Shown one piece after another: positions 17,299 to 26,022 of a stretch of DNA of 64,000 nucleotides. This DNA is from an uncultured Bacilli bacterium (lineage in GTDB: Bacteria; Bacillota_I; Bacilli_A; RF39; UBA660): NCBI GenBank assembly GCA_934183165.1, contig CAKPRZ010000006.1, forward strand, positions 4,777 to 68,776. The letters are read 5' to 3'. The translations under genes were made by a program, and so were the position numbers. The first letter of the stretch is position 1. The number at the start of each line of letters is the position of its first letter. Under the pieces are notes generated by a model, which did no database searches, was not told the DNA's origin, and saw only the letters and a program-made list of their open reading frames with translations.

Positions 17299-19038
17299 AT
17301 GAAAAAATATAATAATGGTGATTTTAGAATTAATAATGTAGGGGAAGAAGTAACACTATATGGTTGGGTTCAAAAAAAGAGAAATCTTGGAGGATTAATC
17401 TTTATTGATTTAAGAGATCGTAGTGGTATTATGCAACTTGTAGTAAGACCAGATAACAAAGATTATGAAGTTGCTTCATCTCTAAAAGCTGAATCAGTAA
17501 TTAAAGCACAAGGAATTATTGAAGAAAGAGAAAGCAAAAACTTAAAAGTTTCAACAGGAGAAGTTGAATTGATTGTAAACGAATTATTGTTGATCAATCA
17601 ATCTCTTGATATTCCTTTTGAAATAGCAAGTGATACAACAGCATTAGAAGATACAAGATTAAAATATAGATACTTGGATATTAGAAGAGAAAATATAAAA
17701 GACAATTTATTATTAAGACACAAGGTTTGTATGATAACAAGAAATTATTTATCTAATAATAATTTTATAGAAGTAGAAACACCTATTCTTTGTGTTCCAA
17801 CCCCAGAAGGAGCACGTGATTACTTAGTGCCATCTAGAATTTTTAATGGTAGATTTTATGCATTACCACAATCTCCTCAAATATATAAACAATTATTAAT
17901 GATTGGTGGTATGGAAAAATATTTCCAAATAGCACGTTGTTTTAGGGATGAAGATCTAAGAGCTGATCGTCAACCTGAATTTACTCAAATTGATATTGAA
18001 ATGAGTTTTGCTGACGAAGAAGATATCTGGCAAACTGTTGAAGGTTTAATGAAAAATATCTTTAAAGAAATTAAAAACGTTGAATTAGATAAATTCCCAA
18101 GACTTACATATAACGAATGTATGAGACGTTTTGGTAGTGATAAACCTGATACTAGATTTGGAATGGAACTTAATGATATTTCAGATATATTTGAAAATAC
18201 TGATTTTGAAATATTTAAAAATATATTAAGTAGTAAGGGGGTAGTAAATGCTATTGTATTAAAGAATAAATCTAGTGATTTATCACGAAAAGATATTGAT
18301 AAACTAACTGACTTTGTTAAAATATATAAGGCCAAAGCGTTATCTTATTTGAAATACAATAATAGTGAATTAACTGGATCAATTGCTAAAGTTATGTCTG
18401 ATAGTGAAAAAGAAAACTTGATCAAGAAACTTGATCTAGATGATAATGATTTAGTATTTATAGTTGCTGATAAAAAGAATGTTTCACAAACAGCTCTTGG
18501 AGCATTAAGAGTAAAATTAGGACATGATTACAATTTGATTGACACTACAAAATATAATTTCTTATGGGTAACTGAATTCCCAATGTTTGAATATTCAGAA
18601 GAAGAAAATCGCTTTGTAGCGGCACATCATCCATTTACTTCACCAAGAAAAGAAGATATGGATAAGTTATTAACTGATAAAGAAAACTGCTATTCAAGAG
18701 CTTATGACCTAGTACTTAATGGTTATGAATTATTGAGTGGATCAGTAAGAATACATGATAGTCAAACACAAGCTAAAGTATTTGAAGCAATTGGTTTAAG
18801 TGATGAAGAAGCTAGAAGAAAATTCGGATTTTTCTTAGATGCATTCAAATATGGTGCACCACCTCATTGTGGAGTTGGTATTGGACTTGAAAGATTGATC
18901 ATGATTTTAGCTGATACTGATAATATTAGAGATGTAGTAGCATTCCCAAAAACTGCTAGTGCATCATGTTTAATGAGCGAAGCTCCTGGTATTGTTGATG
19001 AAAAAGCATTAAATGATTTAGGTATAAAAATAAAATAA
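17299..19038 (+). CDS. aspS: Aspartyl-tRNA synthetase (bacterial type)
   Basis: Class IIb synthetase. N-terminal OB-fold anticodon domain (LYGWVQKKRNLGG, FIDLRDRSGIMQLV), catalytic core with RYLDIRR, motif 2 FRDEDLRADRQPEFTQID, a bacterial GAD insertion (about 280-420) and motif 3 GIGLERLIMILADTDNIRDV. 579 residues, close to the usual 590. TAGGAGG precedes the ATG. It is co-transcribed with hisS behind the T-box, which explains why the leader appears to sense tRNA-Asp. The hairpin at 19055-19078 ends the unit. Confidence 0.96.
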   Translation: MKKYNNGDFRINNVGEEVTLYGWVQKKRNLGGLIFIDLRDRSGIMQLVVRPDNKDYEVASSLKAESVIKAQGIIEERESKNLKVSTGEVELIVNELLLINQSLDIPFEIASDTTALEDTRLKYRYLDIRRENIKDNLLLRHKVCMITRNYLSNNNFIEVETPILCVPTPEGARDYLVPSRIFNGRFYALPQSPQIYKQLLMIGGMEKYFQIARCFRDEDLRADRQPEFTQIDIEMSFADEEDIWQTVEGLMKNIFKEIKNVELDKFPRLTYNECMRRFGSDKPDTRFGMELNDISDIFENTDFEIFKNILSSKGVVNAIVLKNKSSDLSRKDIDKLTDFVKIYKAKALSYLKYNNSELTGSIAKVMSDSEKENLIKKLDLDDNDLVFIVADKKNVSQTALGALRVKLGHDYNLIDTTKYNFLWVTEFPMFEYSEEENRFVAAHHPFTSPRKEDMDKLLTDKENCYSRAYDLVLNGYELLSGSVRIHDSQTQAKVFEAIGLSDEEARRKFGFFLDAFKYGAPPHCGVGIGLERLIMILADTDNIRDVVAFPKTASASCLMSEAPGIVDEKALNDLGIKIK

Positions 19039-19043
19039 GTAAA

Positions 19044-19079
19044 TTTGTTTACGTAAACCAAGTAATAATACTTGGTTTT
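19044..19079 (+). repeat. 36-bp upstream block, copy 1 (palindrome plus hairpin)
   Basis: Identical to 31804-31839. It holds the 12-bp perfect palindrome GTTTACGTAAAC (19047-19058) running into a hairpin. Each copy stands just upstream of one of the two surface-protein paralogs. Confidence 0.85.
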
Positions 19080-19080
19080 A
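19055..19080 (+). terminator. Terminator of hisS-aspS
   Basis: Perfect 10-bp stem AAACCAAGTA/TACTTGGTTT with loop ATAA, then a short T stretch. The same hairpin follows tRNA-Gln. Confidence 0.75.
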
Positions 19081-19082
19081 GA

Positions 19083-19112
19083 TTGCATTTAAAAAGAAAA
19101 AGAGGTTATACT
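19083..19112 (+). promoter_or_regulatory. Promoter of surface-protein copy 1
   Basis: TTGCAT, 18-base purine-rich spacer, TATACT. It occupies the same place as the G-tract promoter of copy 2 but has no homopolymeric G run. Confidence 0.6.
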
Positions 19113-19139
19113 ATAAGAGACAATAATGGAGGTAGTAAG

Positions 19140-20537
19140 ATGTCGAAGAGAAATAAAAAGAAAATAGTAATAGGAATATTGTGTTGTATGCTAGTATTTA
19201 TGGGAATAGGATATGCAGCATTATCACAAGTATTAAATATAGGAACAACAGCAAAGATAACGGGAAGTTGGAATATATATATAAGTAGTGCAACAGTGAA
19301 AGAAAAATCAGATGCTGATATGAATGGAACTGAAATAACAGATAATAAAACAACAGATATATCATTAAATGTAAGCTTCAAAAAGCCAAGTGACTATATA
19401 ACATATGATATAACAGTAGAGAATGCAGGAACAATAGATGCCAAACTAGATGAAATAACAATGACACCACCAAGTAATGTAATAGATGGAACAGAAGAAA
19501 AAATGTTCTTGATGGAGACAAAGAATCTAACCAAAGGAAGTGTGTTAAAAGCAGGAGAAACAACAACATTTCAAATGACATTAAGATTTAATGAGAAAGC
19601 AACAGCATTACCATCAGCAGATGAAGAATTTACCTTTGAATTAAAATTGAATTATGTACAATCAGATTCAGCAAACGTTGATACTAGTGGAACTGGAGGA
19701 GGAATAATACCTGCAGAAGCACCAGACTTTACGGTAGATAACAACGGCAGGGTTGTAGCATACAATGAATCAAAAATTACAACAGATGCAGATGGATACT
19801 TAATAGTACCAGAGAAAAATAGTGAAGGAAAGGTAATCAAAGCAATAGGTAAAGCTTCATTTGTTAAATCAAATATAACAGAATTTCATACAGATAGTGA
19901 AGATGGAATAGTTATCAATGCTACAACTGAAGCAGAATATTTACAAATAAAAGCTAAAGTAGAAGAAGAATTAAATGGTGATGGAAGTGGTTCACCTATA
20001 TTTGGTGGAGGCGGTTCAGGATCTGGAAGTGGTTCAGAGTCTGGAGCCAATGAAATGGCAATTTATTGGTCAAAAAATAAATCAATACCAGAAGGTGCTA
20101 CAATAGATGTATTTTATTGTGATTTAGCCACAAATACAATAGAATATGCAGATTTAGCTTTTGAAAAAATAGATTTAACTAGAGCTACAAGCTTAGAAGA
20201 AATAGGTGATGAAACATTTTCGACCAGTCCATTAATAAGTATAAAACTTAATGAAGGATTAAAGAGAATAGGTGAAGATGCTTTTTCTGAAACTGAGTTA
20301 TCAGGATCACTTGAACTTCCTACTACACTAGAAGTAATAGGCAATTATGCCTTTTCAAAAAGTAATAAGTTATCATCGGTAACAATATATGGTAGTATAA
20401 AATCAATTGGTGAATATGCATTTTGGAATAACAATTCTTTAACTATAACAATTAAAAAGGCTGATAGTAGTGGTATAACACTTGCCAATAATTGGTATAA
20501 AGATTCCACAACAACTGTAATATATGATCCAAGTTAA
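19140..20537 (+). CDS. SipW-type secreted surface protein with BspA-like leucine-rich repeats, copy 1
   Basis: 465 residues. A Lys/Arg-rich start and hydrophobic core (about 7-27) run into YAALSQVLNIGTTAKITGSW, the layout of SipW-dependent TasA/camelysin signal regions. A conserved extracellular domain follows (about 35-190), then a short repeat-like module DFTVDNNGRVVAYNESKI, a Gly/Ser linker (about 280-302) and BspA-type repeats from about 345 (LEEIGDETF, LKRIGEDAF, LEVIGNYAF, IKSIGEYAF). Residues 1-231 are about 96% identical to the copy at 31899-33221 with no gaps (10 differences), then the two diverge abruptly. ATG 19140 follows GGAGG. Probably a fibre-like adhesin; no sipW or sortase motif is seen nearby. 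Confidence 0.75.
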   Translation: MSKRNKKKIVIGILCCMLVFMGIGYAALSQVLNIGTTAKITGSWNIYISSATVKEKSDADMNGTEITDNKTTDISLNVSFKKPSDYITYDITVENAGTIDAKLDEITMTPPSNVIDGTEEKMFLMETKNLTKGSVLKAGETTTFQMTLRFNEKATALPSADEEFTFELKLNYVQSDSANVDTSGTGGGIIPAEAPDFTVDNNGRVVAYNESKITTDADGYLIVPEKNSEGKVIKAIGKASFVKSNITEFHTDSEDGIVINATTEAEYLQIKAKVEEELNGDGSGSPIFGGGGSGSGSGSESGANEMAIYWSKNKSIPEGATIDVFYCDLATNTIEYADLAFEKIDLTRATSLEEIGDETFSTSPLISIKLNEGLKRIGEDAFSETELSGSLELPTTLEVIGNYAFSKSNKLSSVTIYGSIKSIGEYAFWNNNSLTITIKKADSSGITLANNWYKDSTTTVIYDPS

Positions 20538-20545
20538 ATAGTGAT

Positions 20546-20576
20546 AAAAACAATTAATTTTAGTTAATTGCTTTTT
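20546..20576 (+). terminator. Terminator of surface-protein copy 1
   Basis: CAATTAA, loop TTTTAG, TTAATTG, then CTTTTT. Confidence 0.7.
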
Positions 20577-20581
20577 AATGC

Positions 20582-20609
20582 TTGATAATATTTACGATTA
20601 TGATATAAT
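20582..20609 (+). promoter_or_regulatory. Promoter of the HerA-like gene
   Basis: TTGATA, 16-base spacer, extended -10 TGATATAAT. Confidence 0.65.
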
Positions 20610-20632
20610 TCTTTTAGAATAGGGTTGATAGT

Positions 20633-22402
20633 ATGATAGGTAAAATAATTGATATATGCGATAATATAGTTATTGTTAAGTTAGCTATTGACATATCGAA
20701 TCAAACAAATTTAGTTAATATTCATGTGGTTTTTGAAGATAACAATCAAAAAATAGTTGGGGAAATAAGAAGTATCTCTCTAGATCAAGTTAAAATTGCG
20801 ATAGTTGGAGAAATAAAAGATAACAAATTTATACCAGGATTTAGTAAGAAACCTTCATTTAAATCTATGGTTAGAATTATTGTCATGGACGAACTTGAAC
20901 TTATTTTAGGTAGGCAGAATATAACTGATAATGACCAAATAACCCTTGGATATTCTACAGTTTATAATAATTATAAAATAAATATAGGAATCAATGATTT
21001 CTTTAGTAATCATTTTGCTATTTTAGGTAATACAGGTTCAGGTAAAAGTTTTACAGTATCTAGACTTATTCAAAATATTTTTACAAGTAGTAATTATGTT
21101 CCAATTAATGCTAATATTTTTGTCTTTGATGCCTATGGAGAATATAAAACAGCTTTTTCTAGGCTTAATGAAATATCTCCAATGTTAAATACAAAATACT
21201 ATACAACAAACACTAATTTTCCAGAAGGAGATATTTTAAAAATCCCTTTATGGCTTTTAAAAACAGATGACATTGCACTTTTATTAGAAGCTAGTGAACC
21301 AGCTCAATTGTCAATTATTGATAAAGCATTACGATTAGTGCCTATTATTAAAGGAACTGATGATGACGCTATCAAACATTGCAATGATATAATTGCAAGA
21401 GCAATATTAGATTTACTTAAAAGTGGAAAAGATACAATCAAAATAAGTGATCAAATAAAAGCAATTTTATCAACAGTTTCAACTCCAGCTTTAAATCTTG
21501 AAACAGTTATATCACAACCAGGATATAATAGACCATTAAAACAATGCTTATATGTTGATAACAACGGAAAAATGTTAGAAATGGAACTAGTTACTAACTT
21601 TATTAGTAGTTTTATAATTGATGGATTAGAAGAACCAGAACCAAGAGAAGATGTTATGTATACATTGCAAGATTTAGAAAAAGCAATGGAATTTTCACTT
21701 ATATCAGAGGGAATATTAAAAAGTGATAAAGTTTTTGATTATGCAAACATATTAAGTGTTAGATTACATTCACTAGTAAATAGTAGTTATTCACAATATT
21801 TTGATTTTGACAAAATGATAACCAAAGCTGAATACATAAGAAGTTTAATATATACTTATGATAATAAAAAAGCTCAAATTATTAATTTTAATATTAATTA
21901 CGTTAATGATAGAATGGCAAAATCACTTGTTAAAATAATTTCAAAATTGTTATTTGATTTTGCTGCTGAAAATAAAGACAGAGCAAGTATGCCTTTTCAT
22001 ATAATCTTGGAAGAAGCGCATCGTTATGTTCAAGATGATATTGATCAAAAACTATTAGGTTATAATATTTTTGATAGAATTACTAAAGAAGGTAGAAAGT
22101 ATGGTGTTTTACTTGGCCTTATTACTCAACGTCCAAGTGAACTTAGTGAAACAAGTATTTCTCAATGTTCAAACTTTATTATTTTAAGAACACTTCATCC
22201 TAGGGATTTAAAATATATAAGAGAAATGGTACCAAATATTTCTGATGAAGTAATGGCAATGCTAAAAACACTACAATCAGGAAGTGCTATAGGGTTCGGA
22301 AGTGCTTTTAAAGTTCCAACTGCTGTTAAGATAGAAAAACCAAATCCAGAACCTTTGAGTAATAACTGTGATATAGTCAAAGTTTGGTATAGTAATAGTT
22401 GA
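20633..22402 (+). CDS. HerA/DUF87-family ATPase
   Basis: 589 residues of the FtsK/HerA P-loop superfamily, DNA-translocating hexamers. N-terminal beta-barrel-like HAS region (1-110), Walker A GNTGSGKS (132-139), Walker B IILEEAHRYV (Glu460), and the downstream sensor region EGRKYGVLLGLITQRPSELS with Arg-rich LRTLHPRD. HerA often pairs with NurA nuclease or with Sir2/defence effectors, but here both neighbours are unrelated (surface protein upstream, sepF downstream), so it stands alone with its own promoter. Role could be DNA processing or segregation; undecided. Confidence 0.85.
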   Translation: MIGKIIDICDNIVIVKLAIDISNQTNLVNIHVVFEDNNQKIVGEIRSISLDQVKIAIVGEIKDNKFIPGFSKKPSFKSMVRIIVMDELELILGRQNITDNDQITLGYSTVYNNYKINIGINDFFSNHFAILGNTGSGKSFTVSRLIQNIFTSSNYVPINANIFVFDAYGEYKTAFSRLNEISPMLNTKYYTTNTNFPEGDILKIPLWLLKTDDIALLLEASEPAQLSIIDKALRLVPIIKGTDDDAIKHCNDIIARAILDLLKSGKDTIKISDQIKAILSTVSTPALNLETVISQPGYNRPLKQCLYVDNNGKMLEMELVTNFISSFIIDGLEEPEPREDVMYTLQDLEKAMEFSLISEGILKSDKVFDYANILSVRLHSLVNSSYSQYFDFDKMITKAEYIRSLIYTYDNKKAQIINFNINYVNDRMAKSLVKIISKLLFDFAAENKDRASMPFHIILEEAHRYVQDDIDQKLLGYNIFDRITKEGRKYGVLLGLITQRPSELSETSISQCSNFIILRTLHPRDLKYIREMVPNISDEVMAMLKTLQSGSAIGFGSAFKVPTAVKIEKPNPEPLSNNCDIVKVWYSNS

Positions 22403-22466
22403 AAATACTTTAAATTTATATTAAAATATGTTACAATCGTTTTAGATATAATTAGGAGGATAAATA

Positions 22467-22883
22467 ATGGCTTTAGATAAATTTAAAAATTTCTTTTCAG
22501 GAAAAGATGAATATCCTGATGATGGTGAATATTATAATAATGAAGAAAGTGCAAATGGTGATAATGGTAATAAAATGATGCTATTAGAACCTCGTGCTTA
22601 TTCAGAATCACAACAAATCGCAGATTATTTAAAAAATAGAAGTGCAGTAGTTGTTAACTTAAAAAGAGTTACACCTGATCAAGCAAAAAGAATAGTTGAT
22701 TTCTTAAGTGGAACTTTATATGCAATTGGTGGAGATTTACAAAAATTAGGTGGAGGTATATTTTTATGTACTCCAAATAATATTAATGTAGAAGGAAAAA
22801 TATCAGATGATACAATGCAAAAGCCTAGTAAAGGAAAGAAAACAACTAGTAATGATACAGATGATGATGAATTTGATTGGTAG
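22467..22883 (+). CDS. sepF: Cell division protein SepF
   Basis: 138 residues. N-terminal amphipathic membrane anchor (MALDKFKNFF), an acidic linker, and the SepF core (about 36-118): MLLEPRAYSESQQIADYLKN, VVVNLKRVTPDQAKRIVDFL, GGGIFLCTPNNI. SepF binds the FtsZ tail and tethers the Z ring to the membrane in Gram-positives. TAGGAGG precedes the ATG. It is followed by divIVA, as in many Firmicute division clusters, though ftsZ and the ylm genes are not next to it here. Confidence 0.95.
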   Translation: MALDKFKNFFSGKDEYPDDGEYYNNEESANGDNGNKMMLLEPRAYSESQQIADYLKNRSAVVVNLKRVTPDQAKRIVDFLSGTLYAIGGDLQKLGGGIFLCTPNNINVEGKISDDTMQKPSKGKKTTSNDTDDDEFDW

Positions 22884-22910
22884 TTAATTTAAAGTAAAGA
22901 AGGTGATATC

Positions 22911-23342
22911 GTGAATAAATTTAATATTGAACAATATGGATATAGTAAATCTGAAGTCAATAAATTTGTTGACGATGTTATTAATCAAACTGAAGATATA
23001 GTAAATAGAGTAAAAAAACAATCTAGAGAAATTAAAGCTTTAAAAGCAGAACTTGATAACTATCGAAAAATGGAAGAAACTCTTAAAAATTCTATGTTTA
23101 AAGCAGAAGAAGCTAGTAGCAATATAAAAAAACAGGCGATAGAAGAAGGCAAAATGATTATATCTGACGCCAAAAGAAATGCTTCTAGAATTGTAAATGA
23201 TGCTTTATTAAGATCAGAAAGAATTGAGATAAAAGCAGATACTCTAGAACGAAATATGAAAATATTTAAGAAAAAGCTTAAATTAATTGTTGAACAACAA
23301 TTATCTGTAGTTGATGAGATAGAAGAATTAAAAATAGATTAA
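22911..23342 (+). CDS. divIVA: DivIVA-family protein
   Basis: 143 residues. The N-terminal membrane-curvature-sensing motif is recognisable (FNIEQYGYSKSEVNKFVDDV) and is followed by a coiled coil over most of the rest. GTG start with AAGGTGAT upstream. DivIVA proteins mark poles and septa and recruit partner proteins. The order sepF-divIVA-membrane protein with short gaps suggests one transcript. Confidence 0.88.
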   Translation: MNKFNIEQYGYSKSEVNKFVDDVINQTEDIVNRVKKQSREIKALKAELDNYRKMEETLKNSMFKAEEASSNIKKQAIEEGKMIISDAKRNASRIVNDALLRSERIEIKADTLERNMKIFKKKLKLIVEQQLSVVDEIEELKID

Positions 23343-23358
23343 AGAGGGAAAATAACAA

Positions 23359-24213
23359 ATGAACGAAAATAATGAAAAAAATTTTTCAAAAATAACAATT
23401 GTAATAATTATATTAATGGCTATTATAATTGGAATGATGATATATATAATATTTATTAGTAAAGATATTAAATTAAACACTGGAAATAAAGCATCTAATA
23501 ATAACTCATCTGGTGAAATACAAAAAGATGAATATGCTCTTCCTAGTGAAAAAACCATTGATGATTTAATAAATAAATACGGAATAGAAAAAGACGATAT
23601 AGAAGGAGATGCATTTCCTTATAATGCCTTTGATTCTGTTGATACAATGAGTCTAGATGCAATAGGTTCTAATATGTACTTTTATGCTAAGTTAGATAAT
23701 GTAAGTGAAGTTAAAAATACATTGATTCCATCTAGTAATCAAAGAGACAGTTTTTCTGTAATAAGCAAAAATGATTACGATGCAATATTTAAAAAATATT
23801 TTGGTGTTGATGTAGAAGTAAAAGGAAGTAAGGTATCAGATTTTAACAAATTAAGTGGTCAATGTAATGGCTATGTACTAGTAGAAAAAGATAATAATTA
23901 TTATGCTGGTTTAGCTTGTGGTGGACAAACTCCTCCTAGAAAAGACTATGTAGTTAATAAAAAAGCAATCGATTCCAATACTATTGTAGTTGATAAAAAA
24001 TATTATTATTATAGTGATACAACTAATACTATTTTTATTGATAGAACTAATGGTAAGGAAGTTAAAGAAAGTATGGATGTATCTAAAAAAGAATGCTTAG
24101 ATAAATATAGTGAATATTTTAATACTATTGAATATACTTTTAAAAGACAAAGTGATGGTAATTATTATATAGATAGTGTTAAAAATTTAAAAGACGCTAA
24201 AGAATATAAATAA
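23359..24213 (+). CDS. Unknown single-pass membrane protein
   Basis: 284 residues: a short basic N-terminus, one strongly hydrophobic helix (about 8-33) and an outer region of about 250 residues. The outer part has two Cys in a possible pair (SGQCNGYV and GLACGGQTPPR) plus a third near residue 246. No family recognised. It is the last gene of the sepF-divIVA unit and is followed by a terminator, so a role at the division site or envelope is conceivable from context only. Confidence 0.6.
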   Translation: MNENNEKNFSKITIVIIILMAIIIGMMIYIIFISKDIKLNTGNKASNNNSSGEIQKDEYALPSEKTIDDLINKYGIEKDDIEGDAFPYNAFDSVDTMSLDAIGSNMYFYAKLDNVSEVKNTLIPSSNQRDSFSVISKNDYDAIFKKYFGVDVEVKGSKVSDFNKLSGQCNGYVLVEKDNNYYAGLACGGQTPPRKDYVVNKKAIDSNTIVVDKKYYYYSDTTNTIFIDRTNGKEVKESMDVSKKECLDKYSEYFNTIEYTFKRQSDGNYYIDSVKNLKDAKEYK

Positions 24214-24231
24214 TTAGTTTCAAATATCAAG

Positions 24232-24253
24232 AAAGCACATAAGTGCTTTTTTT
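24232..24253 (+). terminator. Terminator of the sepF-divIVA unit
   Basis: AAAGCAC, loop ATAA, GTGCTTT, T run. Confidence 0.85.
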
Positions 24254-24293
24254 CTTTTATATTTTATTGTATAATTGTGTAGGAGGTAAACTT

Positions 24294-24854
24294 ATGTATG
24301 ATTATATTGAAGGCAGGATTGTAAATATTTATAGTAATTCTATAGTTATTGATAATCATGGTATTGGTTATTTAATATATACAGCAAATCCATATGCATT
24401 TCATGAAAATGAAATTTATAAAATATATCTTTATCAAAATGTTAGAGAAGATGAACTAACATTATATGGTTTTAAACAAGAAGAAGAAAGAGCTTTATTT
24501 TTAAAATTAATTAATGTTAAAGGATTAGGACCTAAAATGGCACTTCCTATTTTGGCAACAGGATCTGTATCTGGTGTTGTTGATGCAATTGAAAGAGAAA
24601 ATATACTATATTTGAAAAAATTTCCAAAAATAGGTGATAAAGTAGCTAAACAAATTATACTTGATTTGAAAGGTAAGCTTGGTACTATTAGTACATCTGA
24701 ATTAGTAGAAGAAGCAAGCTATGAAGAACTTATAGAAGTATTAAAAGGATTGGGTTATAAAGAAAAAGAATTCAAATCTAAAATAATTAAAATTGATAGT
24801 AGTTTAAGTATTGAAGAACAAGTAAAAGAAGCTTTAAAACTATTGTTAAAATAG
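24294..24854 (+). CDS. ruvA: Holliday junction branch-migration protein RuvA
   Basis: 186 residues, about the family size. N-terminal OB fold (MYDYIEGRIVNIYSNSIVID), helix-hairpin-helix pair (LKLINVKGLGPKMALPIL and LKKFPKIGDKVAKQIILDLK) and the small RuvB-binding domain III (LIEVLKGLGYKEKEFKS). The ATG at 24294 is preceded by AGGAGGT; frame extends upstream but through the promoter (TATAAT at 24270-24275). ruvB lies two genes downstream with tdk and a nucleotidase in between. Confidence 0.95.
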   Translation: MYDYIEGRIVNIYSNSIVIDNHGIGYLIYTANPYAFHENEIYKIYLYQNVREDELTLYGFKQEEERALFLKLINVKGLGPKMALPILATGSVSGVVDAIERENILYLKKFPKIGDKVAKQIILDLKGKLGTISTSELVEEASYEELIEVLKGLGYKEKEFKSKIIKIDSSLSIEEQVKEALKLLLK

Positions 24855-24873
24855 AAGAAATAAGAGGAAAATT

Positions 24874-25500
24874 ATGGCTAAAATGCATTTTAAATATGCC
24901 AGTATGAATTCTGGTAAAAGTATAGATTTAATAAGAACTGCTTATAATTATGAGGAAAATGGTTATAAGGTTTTAATAGTTAAACCATCGATTGATACTA
25001 AAGCAGAAGATAATATTTCATGTAGAATTGGACTTAAAAGAAAAGTGGATTTATTATTATTACAAGATGATTCAGTTATTGAAAATCTATCTGGTAAACT
25101 TGATAATGTTAAGTGTATTTTTATTGATGAAGCACAGTTTTTAACTTCTTCTCAAGTTGATGAGTTTTGGATTGTTTCTAAAGTGATGGATATTCCAGTT
25201 ATTTGTTATGGTCTTAGAACTAACTTTAAGGCAGAATCTTTTGATGGTTCAAGACGTTTGTTAGAGGTAGCAGATGTTTTGGAAGGATTAACTACGTTGT
25301 GTAAATGTGGTAAAATAGCTAGATATTCCGGAAGAAAAAGAAATGGTATTTTTGAAGAAGATGGTGAAGAGGTTGTAATAGATGGAGCTGACAATATAGA
25401 ATATGTACCTCTTTGTGGAGATTGTTATTTAAAGAAAGTGAAAAAAATTAATTTTAATAAAATAAAGAAGGATTTGACTAATAGTGAGAATAGGAATTGA
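24874..25500 (+). CDS. tdk: Thymidine kinase
   Basis: Type II thymidine kinase (208 residues) salvaging thymidine to dTMP. P-loop YASMNSGKS near the N-terminus, Walker B-like FIDEAQFL, and the zinc-site Cys pairs CKCGK and CGDCY. The lasso region ARYSGRKRNG is present. It overlaps the following nucleotidase gene by 17 bases, which puts phosphorylation and dephosphorylation of pyrimidine nucleotides in one transcript. Confidence 0.93.
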   Translation: MAKMHFKYASMNSGKSIDLIRTAYNYEENGYKVLIVKPSIDTKAEDNISCRIGLKRKVDLLLLQDDSVIENLSGKLDNVKCIFIDEAQFLTSSQVDEFWIVSKVMDIPVICYGLRTNFKAESFDGSRRLLEVADVLEGLTTLCKCGKIARYSGRKRNGIFEEDGEEVVIDGADNIEYVPLCGDCYLKKVKKINFNKIKKDLTNSENRN

Positions 25501-26014
25501 TATTGATGATACTATTACTAATACAACTACTAAATTGAATGAATATTTCGAAAAATTTGGTTTTGATAAGAAGAATGATGATTTTTGTAATTATAGTGCT
25601 GAACAGTTAGAAACCTATAGAGAGTTACTGGAAAAATATATTGATTTAGTATTAGATGAATGCATAGTTAAAGAAAGATGCATTAACGTAATAAATGAAT
25701 TAAAAAGTAAAGGTAATGAAATTTATATAATAACGGCTAGAAGTAATAGATATAGTAAAAATGTATATGAAATTACAGTTAATTATTTAAGAAGAAATAA
25801 TATAAAATTTGATAAAATATTTTTTGGATTTGAAAATAAAAAAGATATTTGCCTATCAAATAAAATTGATTATATGATAGATGATAATATAAATGTTTAT
25901 TCTTCACTTGTTGAAACTTCAACAAAACCAATATTATTTGGTAAGGATTTAAATAAAAAATTTGATTGTGAAAGAGTAAATAATTGGGAAGAAATATTAG
26001 AAATAATTAATTAG
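25484..26014 (+). CDS. HAD-superfamily 5'(3')-deoxyribonucleotidase-like protein (NT5C type)
   Basis: 176 residues. HAD motif I is at the start (GIDIDDTIT, nucleophile Asp5 and Asp7), motif II ITARSN, and motif IV region DYMIDDN. This combination fits the NT5C/NagD-like phosphatases that remove phosphate from (deoxy)nucleoside monophosphates. GTG start inside the tdk reading frame. The same family forms the N-terminal half of the fusion protein at 62553-63968. Confidence 0.8.
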   Translation: MRIGIDIDDTITNTTTKLNEYFEKFGFDKKNDDFCNYSAEQLETYRELLEKYIDLVLDECIVKERCINVINELKSKGNEIYIITARSNRYSKNVYEITVNYLRRNNIKFDKIFFGFENKKDICLSNKIDYMIDDNINVYSSLVETSTKPILFGKDLNKKFDCERVNNWEEILEIIN

Positions 26015-26022
26015 GAGGGTTT

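Noticed and set aside
20633..22402. HerA gene as part of a defence pair
   Set aside because: Neither neighbour is a nuclease, Sir2 or other effector; there is nothing in the window to support it.
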